Origin: Trogon surrucura
Taxonomy: Eukaryota > Chordata > Aves > Trogoniformes > Trogonidae
Assembly (NCBI GenBank): GCA_020746105.1
Contig: CM036634.1
Span: 372,001-436,000 of the forward strand
Length of the DNA stretch: 64,000 bases
Direction of reading: 5' to 3'
In this document: positions 48,011-61,000 of the stretch, piece by piece
Position numbering within the stretch: the first letter of the stretch is position 1
Layout: each line of letters starts with the position of its first letter
The notes under the pieces: generated by a model
What the model was told of the DNA's origin: nothing
The model's input: the letters and a program-made list of their open reading frames with translations, nothing else
The model's database searches: none
Made by a program: the position numbers and the translations under genes

Positions 48011-49899
48011 GAAGTATTTATTTATATCGAAAATCTGTATCTTGTGGCACCTTGGGCACAGGGGAAAAACCGCCCCCCCCCCCCACCCCAGCCCTCCCCG
48101 GGGTGGGGTAAAGGCTGTGAACGACCATGGAAAGGCTCTGCCATGGCCGGGGAGAGCTGCGGGTGCTGGCTGAAGGGCTTCATGCTGCTTCAGGGTTTGG
48201 TGGCACAGGGTGCCATGCTCACGGGAACCCCTGGCACCCCTTTCTCCTTCCCAGGGGCTGGACAGCCCGTGGGATGTTCTTGCGGCACCGCTGCCTCCTC
48301 TGCGCCTGCGGGGCTGAGCTCTACCACAGGACCAGAGCTGGTGGGCAGAGGGTGGGCGTGCGAGCAGGAGATGATGGCCCGCAAAAACTCTGCTCTGCAG
48401 GATGCTCAGAGCAGGACAATTGTGGATCTGATGGCACCGGAGTCCTCTGGGGAGGCTGATGAGGTCGCCAATGGCTGGGCTGAGGAAGGTGAAGTGGTTT
48501 TGGTGATGCACCTACTACACGCAGTGTCAGCTGAGTATATATTTAAATCCCTAAACCCCTGTTTAGTGCTCTGGTGGCGCTCCCGAAGCCCCTCACAATC
48601 CTCCTCTCCACCATGAAATCCTCCTGCCACAGCCGTCGCCCCTCCCAGCCAGCACTGAGACCTTTCCCACCTGACTTGGGGAACCCGTTGTCTCAGGCGC
48701 GTTTCATTCTCACTGGACTTTCCCTTCTGAGTTTATTTTTGGTAGGGCCTGAAATAGGAAATGAATTGTTGGCAACGGGATTGCCTCTATCGCTGCTCGC
48801 CGGCCAAGCCAAAACAAATGTGCTTTGTCCAACGGCTCCTTTGGTTTGGGAAATCGGGGCGAAATGGGAAGAAGGTCAGTGTGACAGCGTTGGTGGAGGA
48901 GAAGATGGGCCTCAAGTGCCACTGATCTCCTCTGCAAGCCGTGGGCGAGGTGCTGGCGGAGGGCTGGTGGCTGCTGGGCAGGCCCTGCTCCATCGCAGCG
49001 TCTCCTGCCAGCCTCCTCCGCGGCTTGTCCTTGGCCATGGGAGGCCACGCAACATGCTTCGTCACACCATCACGTTGCCACCAAAAGCCTGACCTGTCTG
49101 TCAGGGAAGGTGGCTTCTGCTCCACCTCAGAGGAGCAGCAGGCCTGGATTTGCTCCACATTATGACTTCTGTGATTGAGTTCAGCTGATTTTGCCCTGAG
49201 GTCAGAGGTTTCCGTATGTCCAAGAAAGCGGTGGGAAGTGGCAAAGAAAAGCAAGCGTACTTATGCTACGTGTGATCTCTCTGGTGGGACTCACAGCTGC
49301 AGGGCCAATTGCTTCACAGATTTCAGCTTCTGCTGATCTGTGGATCCCTAAACAAAGTCCCCTCGCGGGTGTCTGTTGAGCAGAGATAACCTAAGTGTGG
49401 AGGAAAGCCTTCAGGTCCTGGTGGGATGCTTGCAAAAGAGATTTGCCATCGCATCATGCAGGGAAACCAGCCCTTGGCGATGCCAAGGTGCGGCAATGCC
49501 TCGCCCATTGTGGCGGTGACGCCCTTCCTGGCTTGTGGTATCCCAGGACATCTCTTGAAGAAGCATCTGAGCTGGAAGGACCTTGCCGAAAAGAACCTGG
49601 AAGCTCCAGTGGACCCCAGGTTGAACATCAGCTTGTTGTTGCTCTTCTCCAGAGTAAGGCCCATCGTGGCGGATGGGAAGGGCATGGGCAGCCACCTGAA
49701 GGAAGCTGCTGCTTCTCCACCCGGTAGGGCCCAGATGGGGGTCTCCCAGTTCAAGTGGGATGTGAAAAAATGGGAGAAGCCTGGAAAAGGGCCAGGAGAG
49801 GTGGAGGGGGCTGGGCTGGGTTAGCCTGGCCACGAGGAGGTGACGGGGGTGCTCTGGGAGCAGCCGACAACTACGATGATGGAATTGAATCCTTCCTGG

Positions 49900-50080
49900 C
49901 GCTGCCAGGCGATAGGACAGGGGACAACAGCCACCAACTGCAGGTTGGAAGGTTCAGGTTGGATCTCAGAAGAAAATTTCTCCCCGGGAGGTTGGCGCAG
50001 CCCTGGGACAGTCAATGGGAGCTGCGGGATCTCCATCCCTGGAGATACCCAACACCTGGCCAGACAGCACCGTGGTGGCC
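49900..50080 (+). repeat. Possible old CR1 fragment
   Basis: CGATAGGACAGGGGACAACA followed by GGTTCAGGTTGGATCTCAGA resembles the CR1 3' region in plus orientation. The downstream part is too diverged to follow and no tail is seen. Confidence 0.4.
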
Positions 50081-51310
50081 CTGACATGATGATTACTGCG
50101 TGGTTGAGCTGGAGCCTCCAATGACCTCCCAGGACACATGTCAGCATCTGTGATGTGGGATTTTTGTATTTACCTGTAGGCTGTCCACTTGTATGTTCTC
50201 CTCTGGCTTACTGGAGCCCACGGATGGGCTCACGTCTGGGTGAAGCTCCACTGTCCCAGGACCGCCTGGGGACCAGGGTGAGTTTATAGGGCCCGACTTT
50301 CCCAGGGCAGCAGCTCCACCTTTGCTGACTGCATGAGTGAGAAAATGCCCTGAGAGGAAAATGGAGCTATTCTCAAATTCACCTTGCTGGGTCACCACCA
50401 TGAGCACCACGGCTGATTCTCCCTAAATGTTCTCCAGCACTGAAATCAGGAGGTTTGTACAGCACCGCACTGAGATCCGAGTCAGCCTCTTTCCTCTTTA
50501 ACTGTATTTTTGCACTTTTATTGCCTGGATTCAACTTCTTTCCTTCCCTGTCTTAACCTACACGTGTTTATGAGCCTTAGTCCCAGATCCTTCTGAGCTT
50601 CCCGGAAGCCTCTTCTGATTCTCCAACAGCCTCTCTGGTAGAGGGAGAGGGGCTTCAATGCCATCCTGGGCCTCATAGGCTGAGTGTGCCCATGTTTCAA
50701 TTGATTTTGTCTGGTTTTGTCTCTGGTGACACTGAGCTGATTCATCAGCTCCTGTTTCTGCACTGTGTGATATCCCAGGAGTAGCTTCAGCCATCGTCCT
50801 TAATCTTCCCAAGTAAAACCTGAAGGGGAAGGAGGGTGAAGGAACTCCAAGAGGTGGCCAGGAGTGTGCTGAGCAGTGCCGACCAGTCGTGTTATGTCCC
50901 ATGCCTTTCCTCTTCAGCTTTTTGCAATGAGGTGGTTCTCCAGCCAGTGTTGGGGACTGTGCTCCATGATGCTGAGTGATACCAGAGAGCATGCTGGAGC
51001 CCCGTCCCCTCCCCAGCGCCGTGCTGGGCTGGCTGCAGTCCGGCTTCCAGGTGGTCTCATCCATTCCTGGTGTCCACCAGCAGCCTCCATCACCTCAGAG
51101 ATGCTGGATACTGAGGGAATGAGGCCCCCAGGATCTTGCCCTCAGGGTTGGCTCTGTTGCCAGGCTGCAAGGTCACCCATCTCCTCGCTGCATCCCGCTC
51201 AGGACCACGCTGAGCACCTGAGCAAGAGTAGGCGATGCCTGGCATGTCACCTGCCCCCAGGGAGCCCAGGGCATGGAGAGATGGCACCCAGCTACAAGAA
51301 GAAATACATT

Positions 51311-51316
51311 TTTATT
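51311..51316 (-). terminator. SCARF2: Probable poly(A) signal of SCARF2
   Basis: On the minus strand CTAATAAAAATG lies about 770 bp after the SCARF2 stop codon and is the first AATAAA downstream. Confidence 0.55.
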
Positions 51317-52085
51317 AGGAAAGCGCTCTGCAGAAGTGCCAGGCTCTGTCGTACCAAACTAAGCCCCCCGACTCCGCTGGGTGGGATGCGGGAGCCCGAG
51401 GGGCAGCCAGCTCCGGCCATAAATAGTGCTTTTCCTCCTGGCCAGAAGGAAGCCCGTGGGCAGAGGGGAGGGTGGCATCAGTCGAAACCAGCTCGACCCC
51501 ACGCCGGGCACAGCGCGGCATCGGAGAGCCGTGCCTGGAGCCCAGGGCACCGGGGTTCGCTGCCGGCGATGGACACGGGGCACGTCCCTGGTGACACCCC
51601 AGGCACCGAGCAGCAGCACCCTCCCTCTCCAGAGCCCCTCGAGCCGACAGACCGGAGCGGGGCGCGGGAAGCGAGCGGCTCCGTTACTGCAGAATATACC
51701 GTGGGTACGTCGAGTACAACAAGCGCTGCTTATGCGATCGATAATACTGCTACAAAAAAAGTGTGCGTGGGGGGGATACGCCACGCACGGACAACCCCCT
51801 GCCCCAGCCCCGGGTCGGCAGCAGGGCCGGCTCCCTGTGGTCCTGCCCCGTGCGGGAAGGGCGAGCTGCGAGACCCGGGCACGGATGGGGAGAACCAGGT
51901 CCTGGGGCAGGGGAGACTAAAGGACAAAGGGAGGTGAGAGACATTGAAGCGGGGGAGAATGGAGGCTCAAGGCTCTTCCAGTGCCCCCTGCCCGGTCCAG
52001 GCTTCCACGTCCGCTGGCTGTGCCAGCAAACGTCCTTCCTCCCGGCGCGTTGCCGGCCAGTGCGGGGCCGGTGCCCGGCTCCTGG

Positions 52086-55000
52086 TCACTGAACTGCCTG
52101 AGCAGGCACGGCGGCTGCTCTGGGCGGCTCCAGGCTGGCTTCTCGGCTCTTCTTCCTGGGAGGCTTTTTAATGGGGGTTTTCTTGGCTGCTTGCTCGGTG
52201 GGGAGAGCCTGGTCCTGGCCGCTGCTGGTGCTCAGCTTCTCCATCCGCTTGGGCTCCCCAGCTGCCGGCTCGGCCGCCCCGGGGATCAGTTTTTGCAGGT
52301 GGGGAGAGGTGGGCAGCAAGGGCTTGCTGGTCTTCTGGCCGCCGGCGGCCGCCGAGCGCTTGGCTTTCTGTGGAGGGGTGGGTTTCTCCCGCTGGGCACC
52401 CACCCCGTTTGCCCGGGTGCCTCCGTCCCCCTTGTTGAGGCTCTGAGTCTTTTCCTTCAGCTGGGCGGCCAGCTCGGAGGCCAGCTGGGGATGGAGGGGC
52501 TCGGAGCGGGGTTTGCCGGTGCCGGGGCTGCGAGGAGCATCCCTGTTGTCCCCCGTCCGCCTCTCCTGCTGGAAGGCACCCATCTTTCGGAAGGCATTCT
52601 GCACTGCCCCGTTGATGCTCTCCGTCGGCTCCGAGCTGGCTTTGCTCCTCTGCTTGGGCTTGGAGGGTGACTGGGGCTCCCCGGTGAGGCTGACCTTGCC
52701 CTCGGTGCCACCGGGCTCCTTCAGCTGCTTCTGGGCTTTCTCCTTGCCCCGCGCGCTGCCCTTCTCCTCCGCTCTGCCCTGCATGCCGGCCGACGTCTCG
52801 CTCGGGCTCCTCTTCCTCTTGGCCAAGCCCTGGCCTTGCTCGGGGGTCCCAGACAGGGCGGCCGCTCGCTCCGGGGACCGGCTGGGCGCCGGCAGCGAGT
52901 TGGACTGGCTGGAGCCGTACCTGCCATGGATCCAGGAGACTTTAGGCTTCGTGGCAGGGTCCGGAGGACGAGGTTTGGTCCTTTCTGGGGAAGGTGGCTT
53001 CCCGGAGCTGCGGGGCTCGACGGTGGCATCCTCCTCCTCCTTGGACTGCTTGGAGAGACGGGCGACCCGGGCGTAGAGCGCGGCGCCGGCCGAGCCCGAG
53101 CCGCAGGAGGAGCGCTCGCTGTCTGAGGACTTGAGCAGGGGGGTTTCGCTGCTGTCGGCGGGGAAGGCTCTGACAGAGCCCGTCTCCTTCAGGAAGGTGT
53201 ATTCACCCGCTTCCTCCCCACCGGTTGGGGCCACCAGCTTGTCCCCAGCGCTGGCAGGTGTCCCCCTGTCCCTGCCGTCACCCACGCTCTCTGTGGGAAG
53301 AGAGCACAGGGGTGTCAGGTGGAGGAAGGACCGAGATGCTCCCGTAGCATGGTGGGATGGCATCCCACCCAAGTGTGTCACCAGGTCCCCCATCCCTCCT
53401 TCCCAGCACGAAAGGACTCTTAAAACAACCCCGGAATAGCAAACGCCAGAGGAGGGGCTCTGCAACTGCATGGGAGGCAACACTGGCACCCACATCCCTT
53501 CCTGGGGCACGAGGAGCCAGGGTGACATGGTCCCCACCATGCCAGGGTGTCTCCACGGAGGAGGAGGTGGCCCCTGGTGATGGCCCCAAAGTCCCTGGGG
53601 GAAGCGCCCCGGCCCCCTGCTCACCTTCGTGGGGGACACAGTACACCGGCCCCTCGTCCGTGGTGTCGAAGGAGGAGAAGGAGCCGCGGGACGACCAGGA
53701 TGGGGAAGGCTGCTCCACCACAGAGGGCGGCTCGATGAAGCTGCAATTCAGGGTGTTCTCCAGGTCGTGGTGGGCCACTGCAAGGGCAAGGAACTGCTGT
53801 CAGTGTCCCTCCAGCCCCTACGCCAGCCAGGAGGGTGGGATGCTGCACAGCAAGCCCCTGCCCAACTTTCCAGTGGGTGCCGGAGACAGGGACAGCATCT
53901 CAGCGACGGGGACAGCTCTCTCTGTGCATCCCCACCAGGTCTCCCACCCAAGTGCCCACAGAAGCCATCAACCAACAGTGGTGGTGACCAGCATCTGCCA
54001 CACCTGGGGACAAGTGGTTGTTGACAGCAGAGCCCATGCAAGCCTTCCACCTCCTGTCTGTCCCTCGGGGCAGGTCTCCAGCTGCCCAAACTGAGGATGG
54101 ACAGGACAGACAGACAAGCCACTCAAACCCCTGGGTCCCACGAGGACCAGGTGATGGGCCCGGCAGTCACCCAAGAGCTGCAGAACCTGGCACAGCCATC
54201 CCGCAAACAAAGTCCTGGCACTGCGACTGTCCCCTTCCCAGTAAAATAAATGAACCGCCGCCTTGAATTGCATTAATTAATTGCATTAATTTCCACTTCA
54301 GCATCACCGTTTGCATTTTCCTTCTGCTTCTGCAAAAGGAGGTGGATGGATGCTTAAAGGGATGCCTGAGGCAGGGGGATGCACTTAATCATTTTTTCCC
54401 AGTTCTGCCACTTTTCAATCCCTTTGCTCTTGTCCCCATCCCCTGCCTGCTGGCTTTGGTCCCTGTGGATGGTGGCAGAGCCCTACTTTGCAGAGCTGCA
54501 AAAACCCAGCGCACAGGCAGGCTCCCCCAGCATCTGGGAATTTCCAGGTATTTGTGACATCCAAACCATCTAAGTCACTCTGTGACTTCCTGCTTGGACT
54601 GTTTGACTCCTGCACCACGTCCTTGTTTTACAGTAAAATAGCTCTTTGTTACCAGGATGCCCACCCAGTATTTATTCTTTATTAGGGAACGCTGCTTCAG
54701 AGATGCAGGGTCATTAAAACGACAGCAGCGAGGCACGCTTGCCCCTGCATAGTTTGGCTTCTTGGAGGAAAAAAAAAAAGGGGGGGAAAAAAAAAAAGCA
54801 GCGATATTTAAAGGCCTGGAGAGAGGGAAGTGGCGTTTTCAACATGGCTTTCCTTGTAATAAAAACCACAAAGGGAAAATTAAAAGCAGCCGGCTGGAAG
54901 CGGATGAAGGGAGATGCGTCCTGAGAGGAGGAGGCGTAACAAGCGGCTGCGACTCATGGCCACGGGGCGTCTCCGGGACTCCAGTGAGACCCAGGATAGG

Positions 55001-58000
55001 GCCAAAGGGTGAAAAGAGGGTGTGCGGCACACCCAGAGCCAGGCTCCTGCCTGGGTCCCTGGGATTTCTCTCCCTTGGATGACATATCATGGACTGACGG
55101 GGCTGGGAGCAGTCCAGATGCTTCCCACAAGTGCCCTCCTGCTGCCGCTCCCCAAAAATTTCCCAGGGCTACAGCACAAAGGTTTCACCCCAGCCCTGCT
55201 CACACGGTGGCCAATTGGTCTCAAGACCAAGATGAAACTCATCTTGGGACACCACCCTTGGGGCCGGCTGAGCTTTGCTGTTTGGAGGGGGAACATGGCC
55301 GTGGAGAGGGCACCGTGCGGTGCAGAGCTCGGGTCAGTCCCAGCATCCGCAGCCGAGACCCACGCTGGTACCGCTGACATCCTGAGGGGCAAAACTTGTG
55401 AAACCTGGGCACGCAGGAATGTCCAAACCCCGGCACCATGGCTGTGGGTGTCTGTCCGGGATGTGGCCACGTGGGCTGCCAGCTCGGGTGCAATCCCCGG
55501 GGAGATGCTGTGGGGCCAAGGCTGGAGAGCAGCTTTTTGAGGGGGTAACCCGGGGCTCCAGGCACCTGATGAGCTTTGGTGGGGCTTCAAGACCTGCTGT
55601 CCTACCTGGGAAGGTTCTACCAGGCATGGGGCTTGTGCTTGGTGGTGGTGACCATGATCCTGTTAGAGCCCAGAGGGGAAAACCCACCTGACACCAGCAA
55701 ACACACGGCCAAGGTGGCGGCTCTGCAAGGGTGCAAGCAGACCCAGACATTTACCGGGTGTCCTCGGGTTCAGCCAGCACCACAACATCCCCACGGGGTC
55801 CCGAGCCCCCCCAGCGCTGACCTGGCACTCGGGATGGGGCATTTCAGCATCCCTGGACCAACGTGGGGCACAGGCGGCCTCTGCCCCTGTGCCCTGGCCG
55901 CTGTGGCTTCCACTCTGTGGAACCATGGTCACCGGGAGTCACAGGGGTGCTGTGAGCACCCCAGCGGGTCTCCCTTGCCCAGTGGGATCCCCACACTGGG
56001 GACTGGGAGCTGCTGAAACCCACCCTGGCTCTGCTCTGCAGGTGACACGAGGAACACAAGGCAAGCGCCAATCCAAGCCCTTCCCTCCAGTGAAATAGCA
56101 ACCCCCCGGCCCCACAGCTGGGCTCCGGGAGTAGCCGCAGCCCTGTTGGCACCCAAGACCATCCCGAGCATCCCTCCGGCACCGGTGCCGCAGCCTCAGC
56201 CCTTGCCGGGGCCGCTGCCGCCCTGTTTACACAGAGCAGCTGGGTGGGTGCCAGCGGGCTCCAGGCCGGCGTGGGGAAGGCGCAGGCAGCCCCCTCGAGC
56301 CCCCCTGCCCTCGGCACACACAGGCACCCTCTGTCCTCCCCGAGCCCTGCCCGGCCCCTTCCACAAACACCGCCTCTGTTAGCCTCTGTTATCCTTGCAG
56401 CAGGAAAGTTTCTCTGGCCCCAGCGCACCCCACTCCGGGGCAGGGCTTTGCTGTGTCGTCTCTCCATCCCGCTTTGATGCCAGGGCTTGGGTGCAGGGGG
56501 CTGGGCTGGGGGCCACCTCTGCATCCCACTCAGGACGGGGGATTTGGCCTCGCATGGGGATGTGGCTGCTCGGGGCTTCCCAGCAGCATTTTGACACCCG
56601 GGGAGGCGCTGGGCTCGGGAAGAGGGGCACGGGGCTGAGCCCTGGGCTAGTGGCAGGGTTTATTGCAGCATCCTCCCCCAGAAGAGCACGTCCCCAGCTC
56701 CTCACACAGGCACAAGCGCAGGGAGGGTTTGGAGTGTGCCAGGGAAGGGGTCCCTCAGCTGCCTGGAGGAAGCAGGAGTCCCCAACAGCTCCAGGGCAGG
56801 GGCTTTCCCAGGGGTGAGCATGCCCCTTGCAAGCCCAGTTTGTGCCCAGGCAGCGTGGGGAGCCCACTCAAAGCTCTGCCCCTCCATCCACCCGCGTGGC
56901 AGCAGGGTGGGCTCTGGCCCCAGCTTGGATACTCTGACTCCACGCAAAGCTCAGGCAGAGTTAGGTCAAGACCAAAAGGGCAAAGGGACCATTTTCTCTC
57001 CCCGGGAAACCTAAAAACCTCACAGAACAGCACCAGGTACCCGCCCCGGTCGCAAAGCAAAGCGATGCCCTTGGAGATCCAGAAGCTGCAGACTGAGGAA
57101 GGGCTGAGCTCCTCTGAGCTACGCAGCTCGCCCCACGTGTGGTGAGGGTCCCAGGGACCCGGGTGTCACCGCTCTGCCGCGCTCACCACCCTGGGCTTGG
57201 GGCTGGCAAGGACGCTGCGAGTGCCGTGCGCTGCCCTGCTGGGAGGAAAGCCCACAAGGTTTGGCTCTCTGCCCCCTCCCCAAAGCCCAGCACCTTACCC
57301 ACGACCTTGGGCAACTTCTGGCGGCGCAAAGGGATGCGCGGGAGCTTCATGCCGATCCGACTGAAACGCCCGCACAGGCGCCTCGGAGGCTTCTTGGCTG
57401 CTGCCGGGTCCTGGCCAGAGCTGCAAGAGAAGGCGACAGTCCCATCAGAGCGGGGTTGGCACCGCCCTGTGGTGGGGACGACAGCCTTCTTGAAGTGATG
57501 GAGAGAGCCAGGAGCTCAGGGATGCTGCAAACAGAAAGGGGTTTTGGGAAAGACAAAGTGACAGAGGGTTGGGGACACACCGGGGCTGCTGCCAGCCCTG
57601 GGCACCAGCTTGCACCGTGTGTGGGATGGTGGCAAGGACAGACCTGGCCATGGCTGTTGGCAGCCCGGCCCCAAAACACCCGCAATGCCCAGCCAAGACC
57701 CTGAATCTTTAAAAAATAAATAAATAAAATCATCCCAACCCCAAGACAAACACGTGGCTTCCCTTTATTTGCTCTCTGGTTTTGAAGCCTCCTGGGACCG
57801 AGGTTTGGAGCAATTATCTGCAGCCACAGCAGCCAGCAGCTTCATGTGGTGCTGCACGGCAACCTGCACGGTGCCATCGCCGGCTGCGGTCCCTTGGGAT
57901 GCTCTGGCAAGGCACCACTGCAGGGATGGCACTGGGGGTGCCCCAGCTGTTTGGGGACACTGCAGAGGACCAGGCATCCCAGGAGAAAGGGCTGGTGGCA

Positions 58001-61000
58001 CAAGGGGAGGCTCTCCCTGCGGCTGGAGAAGCTCCCGCAGCTCGCTCACCTCATGCTGAGCAGCGCAAGACTTCCCCCTGCCCTGGCGTTGGGGCTGTCC
58101 CCATCCCTGTCCCCATGGCAGGATGTCACTTGGTGCTGCCAAAATGCTGCCGGCATCCCGACCTTGTCGCAGGAACTTAGCCCTCCCTGCCCCAAGGGTC
58201 CCCGTGTGGGGCAGCGCCGCAGCCTATCACCCACCCGGCTCTCACCCCATGGCCCGGGGGTTGTTCTGGGGGTCTTGGTCACGTCTTGGTGCCCTCGTTG
58301 TATTTTAGGGTTCCCTTTGCAGATTAGCTCCAGTTCCCTGGAGAGGACCTGGTGGGTCTCCATGAAATGATGGCCCAGGAACGGGAAACAAAGTCAGGGA
58401 GAGGGGAAAGGGGTTCCTGGGGCAGGGTTCACCACAAGTCTGGAGAATGGGGAAGCCTGGAGAAAAGAAGACTCCAGGGGCACCTTGTAACTGCTTTCCA
58501 GTGCCTGAAAGCAGGGAGGCTGGGGAGGGATTTTTCACAAGAGTGTCCAGGGACAGGACAAGGGGAAATGGATTTAAACTGAAGGAGAACAGGGTTAGAC
58601 TGGATCTTAGGAAGAAATCCTTCAGTGCCAGGGTGCCAAGACTCTGGAGCAGATTGCCCAGAGAGGCTGTGGCTGGCCCCTCCCTGGAGATGTTCAAGGC
58701 CAGGTTGGATGAGGCTGTGAGCAACCTGGGCTGGCTGAGAGGTCCCTGCCCATGGCAGGGGTTGAATTAAATGATCTCTAAGGTTCCCTCCAACCTAAGA
58801 CATTCTAGAATTCTGTGAGTCTCTCCATCAGCCCATCCCAGACGAGGATGCAGCGGGACCTGCCAGGAGCCCGGGGACCCACAGGACCCACTGTGCCGGA
58901 CAGGCAGCGCTGCTCTGCCTCAGTTTCCCTGCAACGCCGCTGTCCCAGTGTGGTCCCTGCATTGATCCCCATCCCACTCTGGTCGCCGATGCCCCCAGAC
59001 CCGCAGCTCCCTGTTCCGCTCGTTCTTCGCGGCAGAGCCCGCCCATCCCCGGCACTCACCCACGGGCTTCGTCCTTCTTGCGGCAGACACAGCAGCAGCA
59101 GAGCAGGGAGAGCAGGAGGATGAGCAGCAGCGCCAGGAGGGCTCCGGCGCCCATCACCCCCATCCGCTGGTTGGCCTCTGCAAAAGACCAAACTGGCCGG
59201 TCAGCCCCGGCCACGGCCCCGGGGACAGCCAAGCCTGGAGCCCGCGCCCGCTCACACTCACCCATGTGGCAGGCGCCCGTCAGCGGGTCGCAGGCACCGT
59301 CGTGGCAGCCGCAGGCTTCGGCGCAGTTGGCTCCGTAGCGGCCGGGCGGGCAAGTCAGGTTACAGCTGGAGGGAAGGGGTTGAGAGAGAGCCCTCGCCAC
59401 CCCGGCTGGTGTCACCCCTTCGTCCCAGAATCCGCCCTGCTCCAGGGGGGCACTTCTCCAGGTTGCTGTGACGCAGCCTCCTCCAGCTCCAAGTCCCTGA
59501 TCGGGGAGCAGGAGCCCACCCAGCAGCGTCACCAGCCCTCAGGAGCTCGGGGCCGGCTGGAGCTCAGACACTCACATCACTCCCCATGCGGGGCTTCACA
59601 AGGAGGTGCAGCAATTACGAAAGCTTGTTAACCCAGCGGTCACATCCAAGGACGCGCCAGTGTCACACACAAGATTTCCAGCTCAGCCCAGCAATGATGT
59701 GGCCCCCCCCTCCATGCTGAGCTGGGCAGAGCCACGGTGGCCAGGAGCTGGGAAAGTGCCCAGATTGATTTTATTTATATTTTTTTGGCCTCCAAGAACT
59801 AAAAAACAACTGAGCAGCCTTGCGGCATCCACTCTGTCAGGGCAGACCCTCGCGGTTCAAGCTAAATCTGCCGAAATGACCGCCCTGGTGGTGTCACCAA
59901 GGTGATGGGGGCATATATGAACGGGCACTGACCTGTGGGGATCCGGGGCTGGAGCAGAGAAAATCTGCTCCAAAGAAAAAATCCGCAACCAGTGTCAGCG
60001 GGACCAACCCAACCTCCCACGCCAGCGGTGGGGCAGGCAGCGCGGTGCTGGACCCACATGGACTTGGGGGACGCCGGTGGCACCGAACGCTCCACCTGGC
60101 AGCAGCACCCGGCCGGAGCGGTTGCAGCCGCCGGGAGCCAGCGGGCCCCAGCCCAAACCTGCGTCCCCGGGGAAGGCAGCTGCCCTCGGCACCGTGCCTG
60201 CAGCCGGTTCAGCCCGTTTCACGCTCCCTCCACTTGCAAAGCGCCGCTGGGTCGAGCCGCGTGCCCGCCGGGAAGGGCAGCGAGCCCCCGCTGCGGCGCC
60301 GAGCGGCTGCGCCGGGGCAGCACACCTGGCGGGACCCGAGATTCATCCCCCTGGCAGCCCAAACCTCTGCATCCCACGATTTAGACCCGCGGTTCTGCCC
60401 CAGGCTGAGATTTTGGGAGAGCAGAGGCAGGCGTTTGTTTGTGTTTTGGGTTTTTTTAATCCAACAGGGTCCCAACACCCCTGGAATGAGGAGGCGACGA
60501 ACCGCTCAGTGCACGCCATGGGTATTTTAGTCGCCTCTCCTCCCGACACGGAGCTGAGAGGACACCCCTGCAGGGTGAGGACATGGCTTCTGCCTTCCTT
60601 CCAGATATCATCCCCTTTTTAGCAAAATTATATACTGTTGACAAAAACACTGGTTTGCACGGAGTCACAGGGAAAAACCACCAGGGCGTGCGAGAGGGAC
60701 GTCCCTTCCGCCCCATCCTTGGGCAGTGGGAGAGGGGGAGATCCGAGGGGCTTCTTCCAGGGGTGAGGAACACCCTGGCCGGAGCCACAGCTTTCAGCAG
60801 GAGCACCCTGCGGGTGCCATGCCCTCGAGGCTATTTGCTATTCCAGGATGTGGTTTTCCCTCTCCTTTCGGCTAGAAATTCCACCCTGGACTTTAAAAAG
60901 AAACAACCACCAACAAGCCACTGTTTTGTCGATGGCGTTTGTTTTTGCCAAATAGGCATTTCCTAAAGCAAAACCCTTCTCTCGTATCGGCTCCGCGAGT

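Larger units (their letters stand above)
43400..51290. other. Gene-poor spacer between DGCR6 and SCARF2
   Basis: No exon could be supported on either strand in about 7.9 kb. The AT microsatellite and a weak CR1 fragment are listed separately. A two-copy 30-bp repeat lies near 43969-44028 (TGTCCCCTCTG...CTCCTCAT). Three AT-balanced blocks with few CpG and no repeat look like possible conserved non-coding elements: about 46615-46800, 47390-47575 and 48690-48850. This cannot be tested from one sequence. Confidence 0.4.

Noticed and set aside
49426-49824. 132-codon plus-strand frame
   Set aside because: No family resemblance, and part of a low-complexity coding-free spacer.
50876-51937. 353-codon plus-strand open frame downstream of SCARF2
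   Set aside because: No recognisable motif and no splice or promoter context; it overlaps the SCARF2 3' UTR in antisense.
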